Origin: Diploptera punctata
Taxonomy: Eukaryota > Arthropoda > Insecta > Blattodea > Blaberidae
Direction: 5' to 3'
DNA: 64,000 nucleotides
Assembly: GCA_030220185.1 (NCBI GenBank)
Contig: JASPKZ010010232.1
Coordinates: 1-64,000 of the forward strand
Each line of letters begins with the position of its first letter. The stretch's first letter is position 1. Below are positions 1 to 10,548 of this stretch, piece after piece. The notes below the pieces were generated by a model. It did not search any database, was not told the origin of the DNA, and worked only from the letters and a program-made list of their open reading frames with translations. The position numbers and the translations under genes are program-made.

Positions 1-600
1 ATTAAGTAAATGTAGGTGATATTATTCTTCACCGTCAATTCAAAAAATAAAATTTCTTCCTTTCTTAAATCAATTATTCTTTTTGTATTAAATATTACAT
101 TTTATCAGGAGATTTCTTCTTGCTTCTATCTTTGTTGAAAGTTGTATGCAGAATGACTAATGTAATTTTTTTTTATAATTTTAAGACCATTATTACATCA
201 CATGATGTTATATTTAAATTCTATTGGTTAATAGTCCTTTAAATATAAGGTTTAATTTGATTTGTTAAATAAGAAAGTTAATTGTTTTAACATCCAATCA
301 GAGTTTAGTTTACTTTCATTTAAGAATATGAAGTTAAGCAGGTGTTCTTATTACAGTTATAACAGAAGGATTTATAATTTTGACAACAATGACTTAAAAC
401 AATTTTTTAAAAGCATTCTTTACAAAGACTGTTATGTAGTATAATTTCTTTAAAAGTTACTGATACATTTTTATTCAACAATAACCAACAATGAATTATT
501 TAGATGATTTATTTATTTATTTAAGTTATATTTAAATATTAAAATAATTTTAAAATACAAAATTATTAACTTTAACTTTTATATTTATTATGATATTAAA
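1..600. other. AT-rich DNA, nothing recognised
   Basis: Low-complexity AT-rich sequence. The short ORF at 262-444 is K/N/F/Y-rich, as random AT-rich DNA would be, and shows no domain or splice context. Confidence 0.6.
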
Positions 601-607
601 ACCCTGC

Positions 608-930
608 TATAAAACTCCATGGTGCGCCAGAAATGTTATAGAAGACAACATGGTGGCATTTATCTCCATGGCGCAACAGGCCTAAAAATCCCCTGTGCCT
701 ACAACCGGCTACTGGTTTCACATTCAAATGTGCCACTTACAGAGCTGGACGGGGGTACAGGCAATTTAGAATGACCTACAATCTGCACGCCAATCCCATA
801 TCCGTTATAGAAAATGTTACAACTTGGAGTCGTTACTTATTGATGTTACCCAAATTATTCACGACGCTGGATAGGCAGTAGCCGAAATTCCACGAGAAAA
901 GTTCTTGCCATAGGAATGCGAGCAAGCACC
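608..930 (-). mobile_element. SINE-B, strongly diverged copy
   Basis: The segment follows the order of the better SINE-B copies at 29193 and 33169: CTCCATGGCGC..CAGGCCT at the 3' end, then an equivalent of ACCCAAATT..CACGA.GCTG and CCGAAATTCCACGAGAAAA, then a decayed head. It is the most decayed SINE-B copy in the window. Confidence 0.55.
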
Positions 931-935
931 GTCTC

Positions 936-1750
936 GTACTAAAAATACTTATTATGGAAATAAACGAACATTGCCTTCATCAAAAAATATACTGGCGAGT
1001 GACTTAGTGAAAATTTTAATATATTAATAGACACCATAAGTCTATAACCAATTTTTTAAAATATATACTGTACATTCTAATATTATTTTACCTACGATTT
1101 TTCCTAAGGATTTGGGTCATTTTCCATCTTTTACATCAAAACGCTCAATTCATTCCTTTATTTCAACATACAAACAAATTAAGCCATTTTTAAATGTCTT
1201 ATTTACTTAAATATCTTAACAAATTCCGAACTTTCAATAAAATTGATTATTATCCGACACAGCGGAACATTGACCTGCTTCGTTTGTGGATGATTTGCGA
1301 AATAATACCGTGTCATCCCGCGTACACTCGCTACACGTCAGTATATGGCGTCGAGGAGTGCAGTGCTATTACCCTAAATAAGTTGGGTAAGTATTTCATT
1401 TGCTATTTGTTCCTGATTATAAGCGGTTAATATGTAAGTCAATGCGACTTAGCAACAGTGCTGTTGTGGCTGGAGATAATCGTTGTGTTGTATAAAACTT
1501 TAATATGTGAAGAAATTCAGTCGTTTTCACATGTCTATTTTATTTTAATAAGTAAACACGTTCAGCCATTTTCAAGTGTCTTTTTTTTACTTCAATATAT
1601 AAACAAGTTCAGTCATTTTAAATGCCTTGTTTCCTTTAATGATTGAACAAACTCATCCGGTTTTTTAAGTTTTAGATTCAACGTAATATAAGAATAACAT
1701 AAAAGAATTTCATAACAATCTTTAAATTATATATATATATATATATATAT
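936..1750. other. no recognised gene; short internal repeats
   Basis: A motif of about 45 bp (CAAGTTCAGCCATTTTAAATG-like) recurs near 1165, 1555 and 1600. A 78-codon ORF (1194-1430) ends over a donor-like GTAAGT at 1387. I see no acceptor or domain, so a 5' exon is only a remote possibility. A (TA)n run fills 1729-1750. Confidence 0.4.
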
Positions 1751-2104
1751 GTCCACCGCTGTGGTCTCGAGGTAGCGTGCTGCCTTGTCACGCAGCGGGC
1801 CCGGGTTCGATCCCCGGTCGGGGCAGTTATTCTGGGTAAGGTTTTTATCGGGGTTTTTCCTCACCTGTAAGACAAATGTCAGGAAAACTTTAAAGCCCAA
1901 ACGGTCCCCGAAATCATATGGCCATCACCATCATCAACACCCTTATCATTAACATCATCATCATCATCATCATCACCCGTCACAGGTGTGGAAAGCAACG
2001 GGAAGCTACCACACCTACACAATTCCCTAGTAAAGCTGCAAGCATTGCATGAAAATGCTATAATTGCAGTGAAGGACCTGCCTTCGGGCAGAATTACTAT
2101 GGAT
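1751..2104 (+). mobile_element. SINE-A, full length
   Basis: The tRNA-like head contains an A-box-like TGGTCTCGAGGTAGC and a perfect B box GGTTCGATCCC (1804-1814). The conserved middle (ACCTGTAAGACAAATGTCAGG), a CAT/ATC-rich variable tract and the 3' end GGGCAGAATTACTATGGAT follow in the order seen in all other copies. It sits in a (TA)n tract that continues on both sides, which hides any target-site duplication. The D-rich antisense ORF here comes from the CAT tract. Confidence 0.85.
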
Positions 2105-2719
2105 ATATATATGTTTTGATTAAATAACCCATTTTTGTAATTCTGACGAAACATAAAAAATATTCTTTCCGATAATAGGTTATTGTGTTAGAATCTGGGT
2201 ATCAGTTCGATAAATAAGAACAATCTAAAATAGAATAAAGAAAATACAATTTACTCGCATCACGTACGTTCTGGGAATTATTTCAACAAAGTAAATGGAA
2301 AAGAAAACACTAAAATGAATCAAGCTATCCTTCGTTTGATTGAAACTATTAAACTAGATTAAGAAAACTTGTCTTGCTGCACAGAATCCGAGATCGATCT
2401 CTACCATTAAGCGGTTCTAATCTCAATTTCAGCTCAGGAGATGGCACTAACCACAATCCGTTCATCTTGTCCCAAGGCTTTCTTCTCTAAATACCTTAAA
2501 GGGGATTAATGGAACTTCGTTCAACTAAACTCAAGGTTCTCCTCTCGATATATCTATAGGAGACTAATTAAAGATACGCTCTCTAGATGATGGCACAATA
2601 AGAAATACGTATAAACCGAGAAGAAAATGTCATCTAAAATGAGAAAAAAAACATTATTTCGAAACCAATGTTGAAATACAGACAATTAGGCGAGAGAACT
2701 TGAAGGCTATATAAATAAT
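2105..2719. other. no recognised feature
   Basis: AT-rich sequence. I found no tRNA-like box, LINE motif or inverted repeat. Confidence 0.5.
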
Positions 2720-3309
2720 AGTTTTTAAAAACTAAAACAACACGCTTTATTAGAAAACCAAACTAAAAAATAAAAAATAAATAATGGTTTAAAAAATTAA
2801 AACAACACGCTTTATTAAAAAGCGAAGTAAAAAATGAAAAATAATTTTAGTTTCCAACACGCTTGGGATAAAATTAAACTGGTCAGCAAAAAAAAAAAAA
2901 TCATCTCCAACACATCTAGAATAAAACTAGAGTTATCTACAAAAAAGTAATTTTACCATCAAAAGCGAGGGGTGCTTTTTATCAATTAACATATTTGATA
3001 ATAAACACATATTGGTAAAAGTAAAGTCTCTAAGAAGAAAACTTAAAAACCATAAAAAGCACCCCGCGCTTTTGATGGTAAAATTATTTTTTGCAGATAA
3101 CTCTAGTTATATTCTAGATGTGTTGGAGACGATTTTTTTGTTGACAACTTTAATTTTATCCCAGGCGTGTTGGAAATTAAAATTATTTTTCATTTTTTAG
3201 TTCGGTTTTCTAATAAAGGGCGTTGTTTTAGTTTTTTAAACTATTATTTATTTTTTTATTTTTTAGTTCGGTTTTCTAATAAAGCGTGTTGTTTTAGTTT
3301 TTTTAAACT
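2720..3309. mobile_element. foldback (long-TIR) element, copy 1
   Basis: The two halves are inverted repeats of about 290 bp around 3010. AACAACACGCTTTATT near the left end is mirrored by AATAAAGCGTGTTGTT at the right, and TTTACCATCAAAAGCG by CGCTTTTGATGGTAAA. Both ends read AGTTT..AAACT. The terminal subrepeat is itself doubled on both sides, as in Foldback-type elements. It has no coding capacity. The second copy is at 11846-12420. Confidence 0.8.
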
Positions 3310-3349
3310 ATTACTTATTTTTTAAATTTTTAGTTTAATTGATTTCCAT

Positions 3350-4091
3350 AAACCGAAATCTCATGAAAATTTATGGACTAAAAAGTCGATAAGTCCGCAA
3401 CCTATTAGACCGATTTTCATTTTTTTGATGTCCTGATGATCCTGGCCAGGATCTTGGAAAAGAATTATGAAATTATTATTTTTTTTTGAGATATACTAAT
3501 TATTTTATTAGTATCTTTTGGTGTATAAGTAATATTCATTAATTCTTGACGCATAAATTCTTCCTTCTTTTCCCTAAAAACTGAACGAACTTCGTCCAAT
3601 TCTTGAACTTTCATCACAGAATGCACCTCTTTAATTTGTAAATTGTAAATAGAGCGCTTGATTCGCGAACGTTGTGTTATTAAAATTTATGAATTGTAGA
3701 TGGCAAGTAAACATGAATCCTGAAATACACGAGGAAGAGGAAGAGGTATGCGAAAGCAAGGACAAGAGCACAGAGAGTTGCGACGACCACATAGTGAAGA
3801 CAAAATTGGTAATGCATCTAGCAGTAATAATTCTCAACCAGATCCTGATAGAGGTGGAGATGTGCCACAGCTGAACTCTACATTATCTGCAACTGCAAAA
3901 GAATTTTATCCCAGGGGGATATGGCCCTTCGCCTGTAGAAAATAATTATGAAATTATTGTATTGTCATTGGTCCTTTACAAGTATACAAAGTTTGAAGTC
4001 GATCCAATATTTTTAAGTGGGTGAAAATCGTGTTCAAAGATTCCATTACATAGATAGATACAGGTCAAGCTAATATAAAGCGTGTAATAAG
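3350..4091 (+). repeat. repeat G, interrupted at 3478-3943
   Basis: The two halves (3350-3477 and 3944-4091) join into one repeat seen uninterrupted at 12600-13030: GTCGATAAGTCCG, ATTGTCATTGGTCCTTTAC, AAGTATACAAAGTTT, then CAGGTCAAG.TAATATAAAGCG at the 3' end, preceded by (ATAG)n. The family is probably a non-coding transposon, but I cannot assign its class. Confidence 0.65.
3478..3943. pseudogene. retrocopy-like insertion encoding a PAM2 motif (Paip1-like?)
   Basis: The insertion lies inside repeat G between 15-bp direct repeats AATTATGAAATTATT (3463-3477 and 3944-3958); the paralogous site at 12.7 kb lacks it. On + the frame at 3748-3945 contains STLSATAKEFYP (3877-3912). This fits the PAM2 consensus (L..A.EF.P), the peptide that binds the MLLE domain of poly(A)-binding protein, and resembles the N-terminus of Paip1. 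A frameshift follows. Upstream frames hold an RG-rich stretch, and the ATG at 3699 runs into TGA after seven codons. On - , 3487-3660 reads as a second open coding-like stretch ending in an A-rich tract (poly-T at 3479-3487 on +). Opposite orientations with one poly(A) and one duplication fit a 5'-inverted (twin-primed) retrocopy. Paip1 identity is inferred from the motif only. Confidence 0.5.
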
Positions 4092-4260
4092 GAACAAATT
4101 TCATAAAATTCTTTGCTAAGCTTGGTTTAACTTTATTTTAATATCAATACTTTTAAAATTTATTTGGAACCATCGTTCAGGTTGTTATGTAAAAAGTTAA
4201 AATATTACAATTTATTTTAAGTCAAAATTAAAGTGGAACGTAACTCTATGAGGTATTTTC

Positions 4261-4489
4261 AATATATAAATGAGTTGGAGAAAATGTTTTTATATCTCAC
4301 CTCATAAAGTTCTGTGTTTTCATCATACCGGTTTCAAAGGCCATTTTACCTTCATTTTTAGTCAAACTTCAACTGTTGTTGTTGGAGTTTGACTGAAGAA
4401 GAAGTTAAAGTGATGTTTGAAACAGGTATGGTGAAAATACAGAACTTTAACGGTGAGATGTAAAAACATTTTCTCAAATTCATATATAG
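4261..4489. repeat. imperfect palindrome, arms about 110 bp
   Basis: The arms meet at 4375. The left arm carries GTTCTGTGTTTTCATCATAC and the right arm its mirror GTATGGTGAAAATACAGAAC. GAGAAAATGTTTTTA (left) mirrors AAAAACATTTTCTC (right). There is no coding content. A related stem follows at 4944-5045. Confidence 0.75.
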
Positions 4490-4514
4490 ATTAACATTTG
4501 TACCTGAAATATCG

Positions 4515-4940
4515 AGAGTAACAGGAACCCTTGATAGAGGTCCACTCCAGGGAGTAGGCGCCCCTGCTCTTTTGTGAGCTCCAGGTCCCACTCGCCCAGT
4601 GGGTAGTACCTGGGTAGGGCCCCGTCCACAGGGTTACGTGGGGAGAAGAGAAGTCCCCAAAACCGTAGTGAAGGCAACTTCTCTAGAAGACGAACACTCC
4701 GAAATTCCAGTTCCCTGCCCTCCAGGAAGAGGGGTTTGGCTAGAGGCTGGTAACCTCTACTAGTAAAAAATAACTTACTCAAAAACTTCAGCAGAAGAAA
4801 AGCCAGAATGAATGAAGATAGATATCCAAAACAAATAACAAAATACAAACCTAAAGGCACCCGAGATGTGGGCAGACCTAGAAAGAAATGGGCTGAAGTC
4901 GGAACGGGTCAACAGATCTAATCCATGAATGCAGATGATG
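4515..4940 (+). pseudogene. LINE C-terminal remnant, GC-richer than its surroundings
   Basis: In translated + frames the end (about 4790-4925) reads RKARMNEDRYPKQ, then KPKGTRDVGRPRKKWAE, the R-x-P / GRPRxRW signature found at the extreme C-terminus of RTE-like non-LTR elements. The upstream part (LQGVGAPALL, SRRRTLRNS in shifting frames) has the same look as those C-terminal linkers. Frames are broken and no RT motif is present. It lies between two palindromic segments. Confidence 0.55.
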
Positions 4941-4943
4941 ATG

Positions 4944-5045
4944 ACCTGAAATATCAGTCGACCTAAAAAAATCATTAAAATAGTGAAGGTCTTCCACTGC
5001 TTTAATGATTTTTAATTTGTTGAGGACGACTGATATTTCAGGTAC
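4944..5045. repeat. inverted repeat
   Basis: CCTGAAATATCAGTCG (4947-) is mirrored by CGACTGATATTTCAGG (ending 5042), and AAAAATCATTAAA by TTTAATGATTTTT. A decayed third copy of the end, TACCTGAAATATCGAG, lies at 4501, so the LINE remnant between them may be an insertion in a larger foldback. Confidence 0.65.
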
Positions 5046-5090
5046 AAATTTTAATATTTTGACTTTTTAATATTTTGTAGTTGTTGTTGT

Positions 5091-5462
5091 CTAATGTGCT
5101 GCATCTAACACTGAAGTCATTAGCAGTCTCGCTCTCCAATACTTAGAGGTCTTAGAATCTTCATGTTTGACAGCGATACAGTTGTTCAGATTACCTTCGT
5201 CCATTTCTTCATCAGGGTGATTGCATAAAATGCATTTCGGTGAAGGCAGAACATTGTGAAGGTGTTTTGCCAGGCAGTCGTGGTCCGTTGTCATCCTAAA
5301 ATTTGCTACTTCTGTTTTTCTTGGTATGCTCGGTATATCAGTATGTTTTATTAGGCATTTCCATTTTTTGTATCTGGCCACTGTTTGAAGTCTACTGTCA
5401 TAATTTTTAATGAGATAGAGAAATAATATAAATGTTATTATCGAAATTATACGGGAAGACAA
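5091..5462 (-). pseudogene. non-LTR retrotransposon C-terminal zinc-knuckle region, truncated
   Basis: The 123-codon frame contains VANFRMTTDHDCLAKHLHN, then P.CILCNHPDEEMD and a final C, followed by KYWRARLLM. This is the conserved tail (FRLxTGHDxLxKHL, CPLCxxxEEMDxxHLxxC) found downstream of RT/RNase H in Jockey/R1-type elements. The histidine of the usual CCHC is replaced (GNLNNC). The RT is absent, so the copy is 5'-truncated. The N-terminal 30 hydrophobic residues look like spurious extension into flanking DNA. Confidence 0.6.
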
Positions 5463-5629
5463 GCGAGCTAAACACAGCGTCAGAATTAACCGTCAAGTTG
5501 TCAATGTATCGTAAAGGCCTAAGATATTTTGGTTAAATTTATTTGCTATTTTCAATAAAGCGATGGAAAAATTAATCAGTATTTGTAGAGATTATTTAAA
5601 GTTGTGGCAAATTATGCAACTACAACTCC

Positions 5630-5796
5630 CAGTTGGTAGACCAAGAATGAAGTGGGAGAATAACAATCATGATTTGAGGGAAACAGATTATACGGGGGAT
5701 GATTCGAAAATATTAGCTCAGGATAGGGCTGTATGAAGAGCTTATGTCCGCGCGGCCATGAACCTACAGGTTTGTCAGAGTCAATGAGTTAGTTAG
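5630..5796 (+). pseudogene. LINE-A 3' fragment
   Basis: Begins at the GRPRMKWENN codons, runs through the conserved NNNHDLRETDYTGDD and the ALCPRGHEPT-equivalent region, and ends in the (GTTA)n-like tail TGAGTTAGTTAG typical of LINE-A. It keeps only about the last 50 codons and has an in-frame stop (TGA in GTATGAAGAGC). Confidence 0.75.
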
Positions 5797-5839
5797 ATTG
5801 TTATATAACAATATGCAATAATAAAATACGGTTATTCAA

Positions 5840-7580
5840 GATTTGTTTTCACTGCAGTACGACACATTTAAATAAGCTGACATAAAATATTGAGTTTCGC
5901 TAATTTTAAGGGTTAAAATTATCGCTCTCTTCTCTATTCCTTTGCCAATGACCAGTAACCGAATTTTAAAAGGAAATTTGCATCCTTTACTGCATTAAGA
6001 ATTAATTATACTTAATTGCATTCAACATTTCAATATGTCTAAAGGTTAGATATTGTCTCTTTGAATGTAGAATGTACAAGGACGCTCGTTGCTCTACACC
6101 AACAAAAATATTTAGTTTTGACTCTGAACTTCAAATCGTTGCACGGTACCAATTTCAGATTTTGAATTTTTTATAAGTTTTCATTTGATATATTTTTTGT
6201 GGTTTATATAATAACATAAGGTAGGTCTAGATTATCGAAATTTGTGTCAAATTATATAAAAATGGTATAATAAAAACATATTTGGATGATAAAGGGAACA
6301 TAAATTAAAAACGGGGGAAAAACAGAAAGTTCAAAGTACAAAATCTATTTTAGACAGATACAAGCTCTTAGGTAGATTATTTCCTCTGATGTAATACAAA
6401 AAAAAAGCATTCCTTTCAAAATCCGGTCTCAACTCATTACACTTGTTTTTGATAACACAGTGGGTATTAAGAATGCTTATATTTTCTTCACTTAATATGC
6501 ATCAGGATTTAGACAATCATTCAATTGGAAGAAGAAAATTCCGAATCACGATCGCTCTTTTTTTACGCCAAAGTTTTGTTTGCATAACAACATAAAAAGT
6601 CTTTCACGCAGGTAATTTATCAGCTAGTCGAATTTTTGGTGCGATTTTGATTGTTAACGGAATGTCTCTGTTGTTAATTCAATCCTATATAGCCAGTTTC
6701 ATTGCGAGAAAACAAAAATGGCAGCTAGAGCAATATTGAAATTTCGACTTTTAGGTAAACCGAACTTCTGATTATTGGATTTCACCGATGTTTGGAGAAT
6801 ACCTGTCTAGTGTTATTTCAATGTCAAATACTAAGTTTCGTTCCTAATAACCGAAAATTGTGTCTGCTAGAGTGGTTTTTAAAATTTCGCTTCAGATTAA
6901 CCCCATTCCTAATGATTCAATTTTGGAGATAAAAAAGTTTATTTAAAAAAATATTATGTAGCGAGGAAAATATTTGCTGGATTGTTAATAAAATACATAG
7001 AACAATCAGAATTAAAATTACTTATAATCATGAATGGTACTCTGACAAATTAATAACTGAAGTGGAATGCAATATTCCTGCATCACAAGAATATTAAATC
7101 AAAATAGCATATCAAAATAACATTTTAATATTAACTGCAATTAAATATTGATATAATATTCAATTTAATATATTTACTTAATCATTCTATTGGAAGCACA
7201 GGATAAAAGTAAACGAATATTATGACAGATATAATGAAAAAACCGCCATTCAGATTATGATATTCATTTTACCATGGCTAGCATCATATTCCTGTAATAT
7301 GATTGAATTTGTGGTTTTAATTTTATTTTATTTACAGAGAGTAAATGAAAAATAAATGGAGATAGATCTGAGATATATTAATATGTTTTATTTACATACA
7401 ATTCAATTATATTATTGAAATATATGAATTTTGTTATTTTATTTAATGCCAAGTCTCATTTCAGCAATGCTCTTATAAAAGGCTAGAAATTTGAACATTG
7501 TAGTATAATGTACTTTTAATATTAAAAAAAAACATCCAATTTTCATGAAGATATGGAAAATAATGGAAAAATTAATTTGG
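5840..7580. other. gene-poor AT-rich stretch
   Basis: No ORF, tRNA-like box, LINE motif or long inverted repeat is recognisable. A segment near 6715-6920 (ATGGCAGCTAGAGC.., CTGCTAGAGTGGTTTTT) weakly resembles 20020-20160 and 62205-62225, hinting at an old dispersed repeat. Confidence 0.4.
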
Positions 7581-7813
7581 AAAATTACAAGTTAACAAGC
7601 AACAGTAACCCTGAGCAACAAAAAAGAAACTTTTTTTTTCGTCTCAGAAAGAGAAATATGCGATTCTGATAGTATTTTTTTTCTCCTGAATTCAAATATG
7701 ATATTGGTTTTTCTCCATCACGCAAGGTTTCCGAGTAACAGGCATTTATAATATCAAACACTTTAATATTTTCTACATTCGTGACTACACAATATTCGAA
7801 CATTCGGACTCAA

Positions 7814-7960
7814 CTAGAAAGTAAGAAATGACGATTTTCTGCTATATTTCGCCTGTGGAGCATCCCTCTTGATGGTCCAATAATAATCGGCCAGCATATT
7901 AGGATTCCATTTGGCTTGTTCTCTCTTTTCCATAGCTGAAACTATTTGAGTTAGCTCATT
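7814..7960 (-). pseudogene. C-terminal fragment of a repeat-associated protein (SMEKRE..LADYYWT type)
   Basis: The - frame ends with MEKREQAKWNPNMLADYYW, then KRDAPQAKYSRKS and a stop at 7814. The same C-terminus is encoded at 35613-35852. I recognise the motif from many arthropod and cnidarian hypothetical proteins found in repeats, but do not know its function. Only about 40 codons are related; residues upstream of PNELTQIVSAMEK look like flanking sequence. Confidence 0.5.
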
Positions 7961-8284
7961 TGGTTTTATTTTACAATGTACAAATGGACGAAAAAAGTTT
8001 ATTAAAAAAATAAATATTAAATCCATTAATTGAAATTGAAATAAAAAAACTGTGGGTAATGGAGAAATTCCGAATACATATTTGAAAACACGATAAAAAA
8101 CTGCATTAAGAACAGCTATTGGTACTCATGAGATAAAAATCATGTTGACTAGTGTTAATCAATAGAAATAGTAAATAGACATAAACAATGAATTCATATC
8201 ATCAGTACATATTTCATTATCAGGCCAACTTAAATGATTTCACATAACAATAAAGTATTTTAACAGTTATGAATCAATTTTTGT

Positions 8285-8653
8285 CGGCTGCTATGGACTA
8301 GTGGTTATACTCCTTGCCCCTGGTCCCGAGGGTCGTGGGTTCAAACGCAGCCGGGTTCGATGGATTTTATAGGACGGAAATATCCAAGGAGCAAGTCCTC
8401 CGGGAGGGACATTAAGCCGCGGGTCCCGAGTCTGAAGATTTTCAGGCTCGATAAAGTTCCTTAAGACTGAATAAAAAAGCCTCTAAGCAAAATTTACCGA
8501 TCTCAACGTCCTACTAATACCTTATTTTCCTATGAGATGTCTCAATGAATCGTATGCCATTCATGACATCTATGGGAAAATACGGTAACTAAAATTTAAC
8601 TTGGTCTAGTAACTCCTAACAAAGGAGAGGCTATGACTCAACTATGGCTAGGC

Positions 8654-8659
<6 letters not shown>
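8285..8659 (+). mobile_element. SINE-D, full length
   Basis: The head has an A-box-like TGGACTAGTGG (8294-8304) and a B-box GGTTCAAACGC. The body follows the family order: GGATTTTATAGGACGGAAA, GGAGGGACATTAAGCCG, CTGAAGATTTTCAGGCTCG, CCTAACAAAGGAGAGGC, with the 3' end running into (TAA)n at 8659-8713. It is the best-preserved of six SINE-D copies. Confidence 0.8.
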
Positions 8660-8710
<51 letters not shown>

Positions 8711-8713
8711 TAA
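8659..8713. repeat. (TAA)n microsatellite tail of SINE-D
   Basis: About 18 TAA units with two TGA variants directly follow the SINE-D body, as expected for a SINE 3' tail used for target-primed reverse transcription. Confidence 0.85.
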
Positions 8714-9002
8714 TACAATTTATATTTCATGTAGTCAATTGGAAAAATGATTGGATCAGCCTTAAATTGTTTTGTTTCTTTTACAACTAATATTGCAATG
8801 TGGACTATGTATTCATAATTTAAGAGTTTATGCAATGATTACTATTATCTTGGTACATATATTTTGGATATATATGCTCTTTCATTTATCTTTATTTTAA
8901 AATAGATCTCATAACCTCAACATTATAAGAAAATATGATCTACTTATATAACATTTTCCAATGCTGTTATTTTTAACACAGTTCCAATAATGGATCATAT
9001 TA

Positions 9003-9124
9003 TAATATTATAATGATATTGTGAAAAGAAAAATTAATGTCTGAACCAGGAATCGACTATATGTCCACGGTTCGATTCCTGGTTTAGACATTAATTTTCC
9101 TTTCACAATATCATTATAATATTA
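9003..9124. repeat. near-perfect hairpin, 53-bp arms
   Basis: The left arm (9003-9056) and right arm (9072-9124) are reverse complements with four or five mismatches, around a 15-nt loop. The arm tips read AACCAGGAATCGA / TCGATTCCTGGTT and the right arm includes a B-box-like GGTTCGATTCC (9069-9079), suggesting origin from two inverted tRNA-like heads. Confidence 0.8.
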
Positions 9125-9419
9125 TCTATGTAAAGTGGTCTGTTAATGTGGTGCGTTAATTTAAAATAGATAATATTAACGCCATCTATCCGCCCAGTAC
9201 GGAACCAGAAGCACGTAGTGGTCGCATTAGAACACACACATGGCGAGCCAGTTTATTATGTTCATATTATTTTCAGATCAGTAGTTTTGTATGAGTTTTT
9301 AAATAGTTACGAATATTTTAATCTAAAAGTGATGAAATTCGGCATAGGAAATAAAATGTTGTACATTATAACAAGTGAAGGTGTTTTCATTATTAGTTTT
9401 TAAATACCGTAAGAAGCTA

Positions 9420-10094
9420 AAGCAGAATATTTATTCTAATTTAAAATGGCATGAGCAAGTAAAACAAACATCTAAAAGGATCTTCTCCATAATGCATTCC
9501 CTAAAGCGACTTAAACATTTTCTTCCTACAACTCTTAAAAGAATTTTAATCCAAACTTTAGTGATGCCGCATTTTGACTACTGTGACGTTCTACTAACTG
9601 ACATAAGTGACGGATTGTCGGACAAACTGCAGCGTGTCCATAATATGTGTATCAGATTCATATTTAATGTTCGAAAATACGATCACATTTCTCCATTATT
9701 CCACGAATTGTCATGGCTACATCTAAAAGAGAGAAGAAAATCGCACTGTCTAATTCTCCTATTTAAGATCCTACATACCTCGATTCCCAATTATTTATCA
9801 TCCCGTTTCCAGTATCTATCCTCAAACCATAACTTAAACACAAGATCACAACATAGTCTCTTACTTAATATACCGCAACATAGGACATCACATCACTCCA
9901 TGTCATATACCATCTCCACTTCTCGCAACTGGAATTCCCTACCACAAGAAATAAGGGGCTGCCGGACATTGGCATCTTTTAAAAGAAATCTAAATTTATA
10001 TTTGCTCTAAAATCGACTTCATTATTATCCAGTGTAAGATATATATATATATATATATATAAATTGGTGTTTCCCGTATAATGTATCATATTTA

Positions 10095-10139
<45 letters not shown>

Positions 10140-10326
10140 CGTATCATTATTGTTATTACCCTATAAAATGTTGTTTGTACATGACATTTACATTGTTACA
10201 TTTATTGTATCTTTAAGTGTTTATAATTAGTATAGTGTATATCTATATTTGTCGAATATTTATTTGTATTTGTACTGGTTGAGTGGAAGAGAGGGCCTTA
10301 TGGCCTTAACTCTGCCAGAATAAATA

Positions 10327-10395
<69 letters not shown>
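9420..10395 (+). mobile_element. LINE-B (CR1/Jockey-like), 5'-truncated but uninterrupted 3' end
   Basis: The open frame to the stop at 10008 encodes about 195 residues of the region after the RT domain: LIQTLVMPHFDYCDVLL, LQRVHNMCIRFIFNVRKYD, WLHLKERRKSHCLILLFK, PNYLSSRF, RTSHHSMSYTIS, WNSLPQEIRGC and FKRNLNLYLL. This order (S.L.YC, LQ..QN..R.IF, WLP...R, P.YLS, WNSLP) is that of CR1/Jockey-group LINEs. The ORF is unbroken, so the copy is young. The 3' UTR has an internal (TAT)n at 10095-10140, then the hairpin GGCCTTATGGCC near 10294 and a terminal (ATT)n. All RT catalytic motifs are lost by truncation. Confidence 0.8.
10331..10395. repeat. (ATT)n tail of LINE-B
   Basis: About 21 ATT units directly follow the conserved LINE-B 3' end CTCTGCCAGAATAAATAAAG. 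Confidence 0.85.
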
Positions 10396-10397
<2 letters not shown>

Positions 10398-10548
10398 TTA
10401 GGATAATTAAATCTTAAATTAAAAATTAATATTCTACTTCTTAAAAATATTTAATATTCATTTTAACTTTGTAAAGAATCTAACTATTTCATATACATTT
10501 ATTTGCTGGATAAAAATAGTGCTCTAAATAATTAAATAATATTTTTAA

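Noticed and set aside
1194..1430. First exon ending at GTAAGT (1387)
   Set aside because: Only a donor-like hexamer supports it; no acceptor, domain or conservation can be seen.
1804..1814. Functional tRNA genes at the SINE heads
   Set aside because: A and B boxes are present, but no acceptor stem or cloverleaf closes, and each is attached to a repeated body.
1879..2154. D-rich protein (antisense of SINE-A) and similar HHHH/DDDD ORFs
   Set aside because: They come from the (CAT)n/(GAT)n tract in SINE-A and composite SINEs.
4480..4860. 126-codon minus ORF
   Set aside because: Antisense to the GC-richer LINE remnant; no domain.
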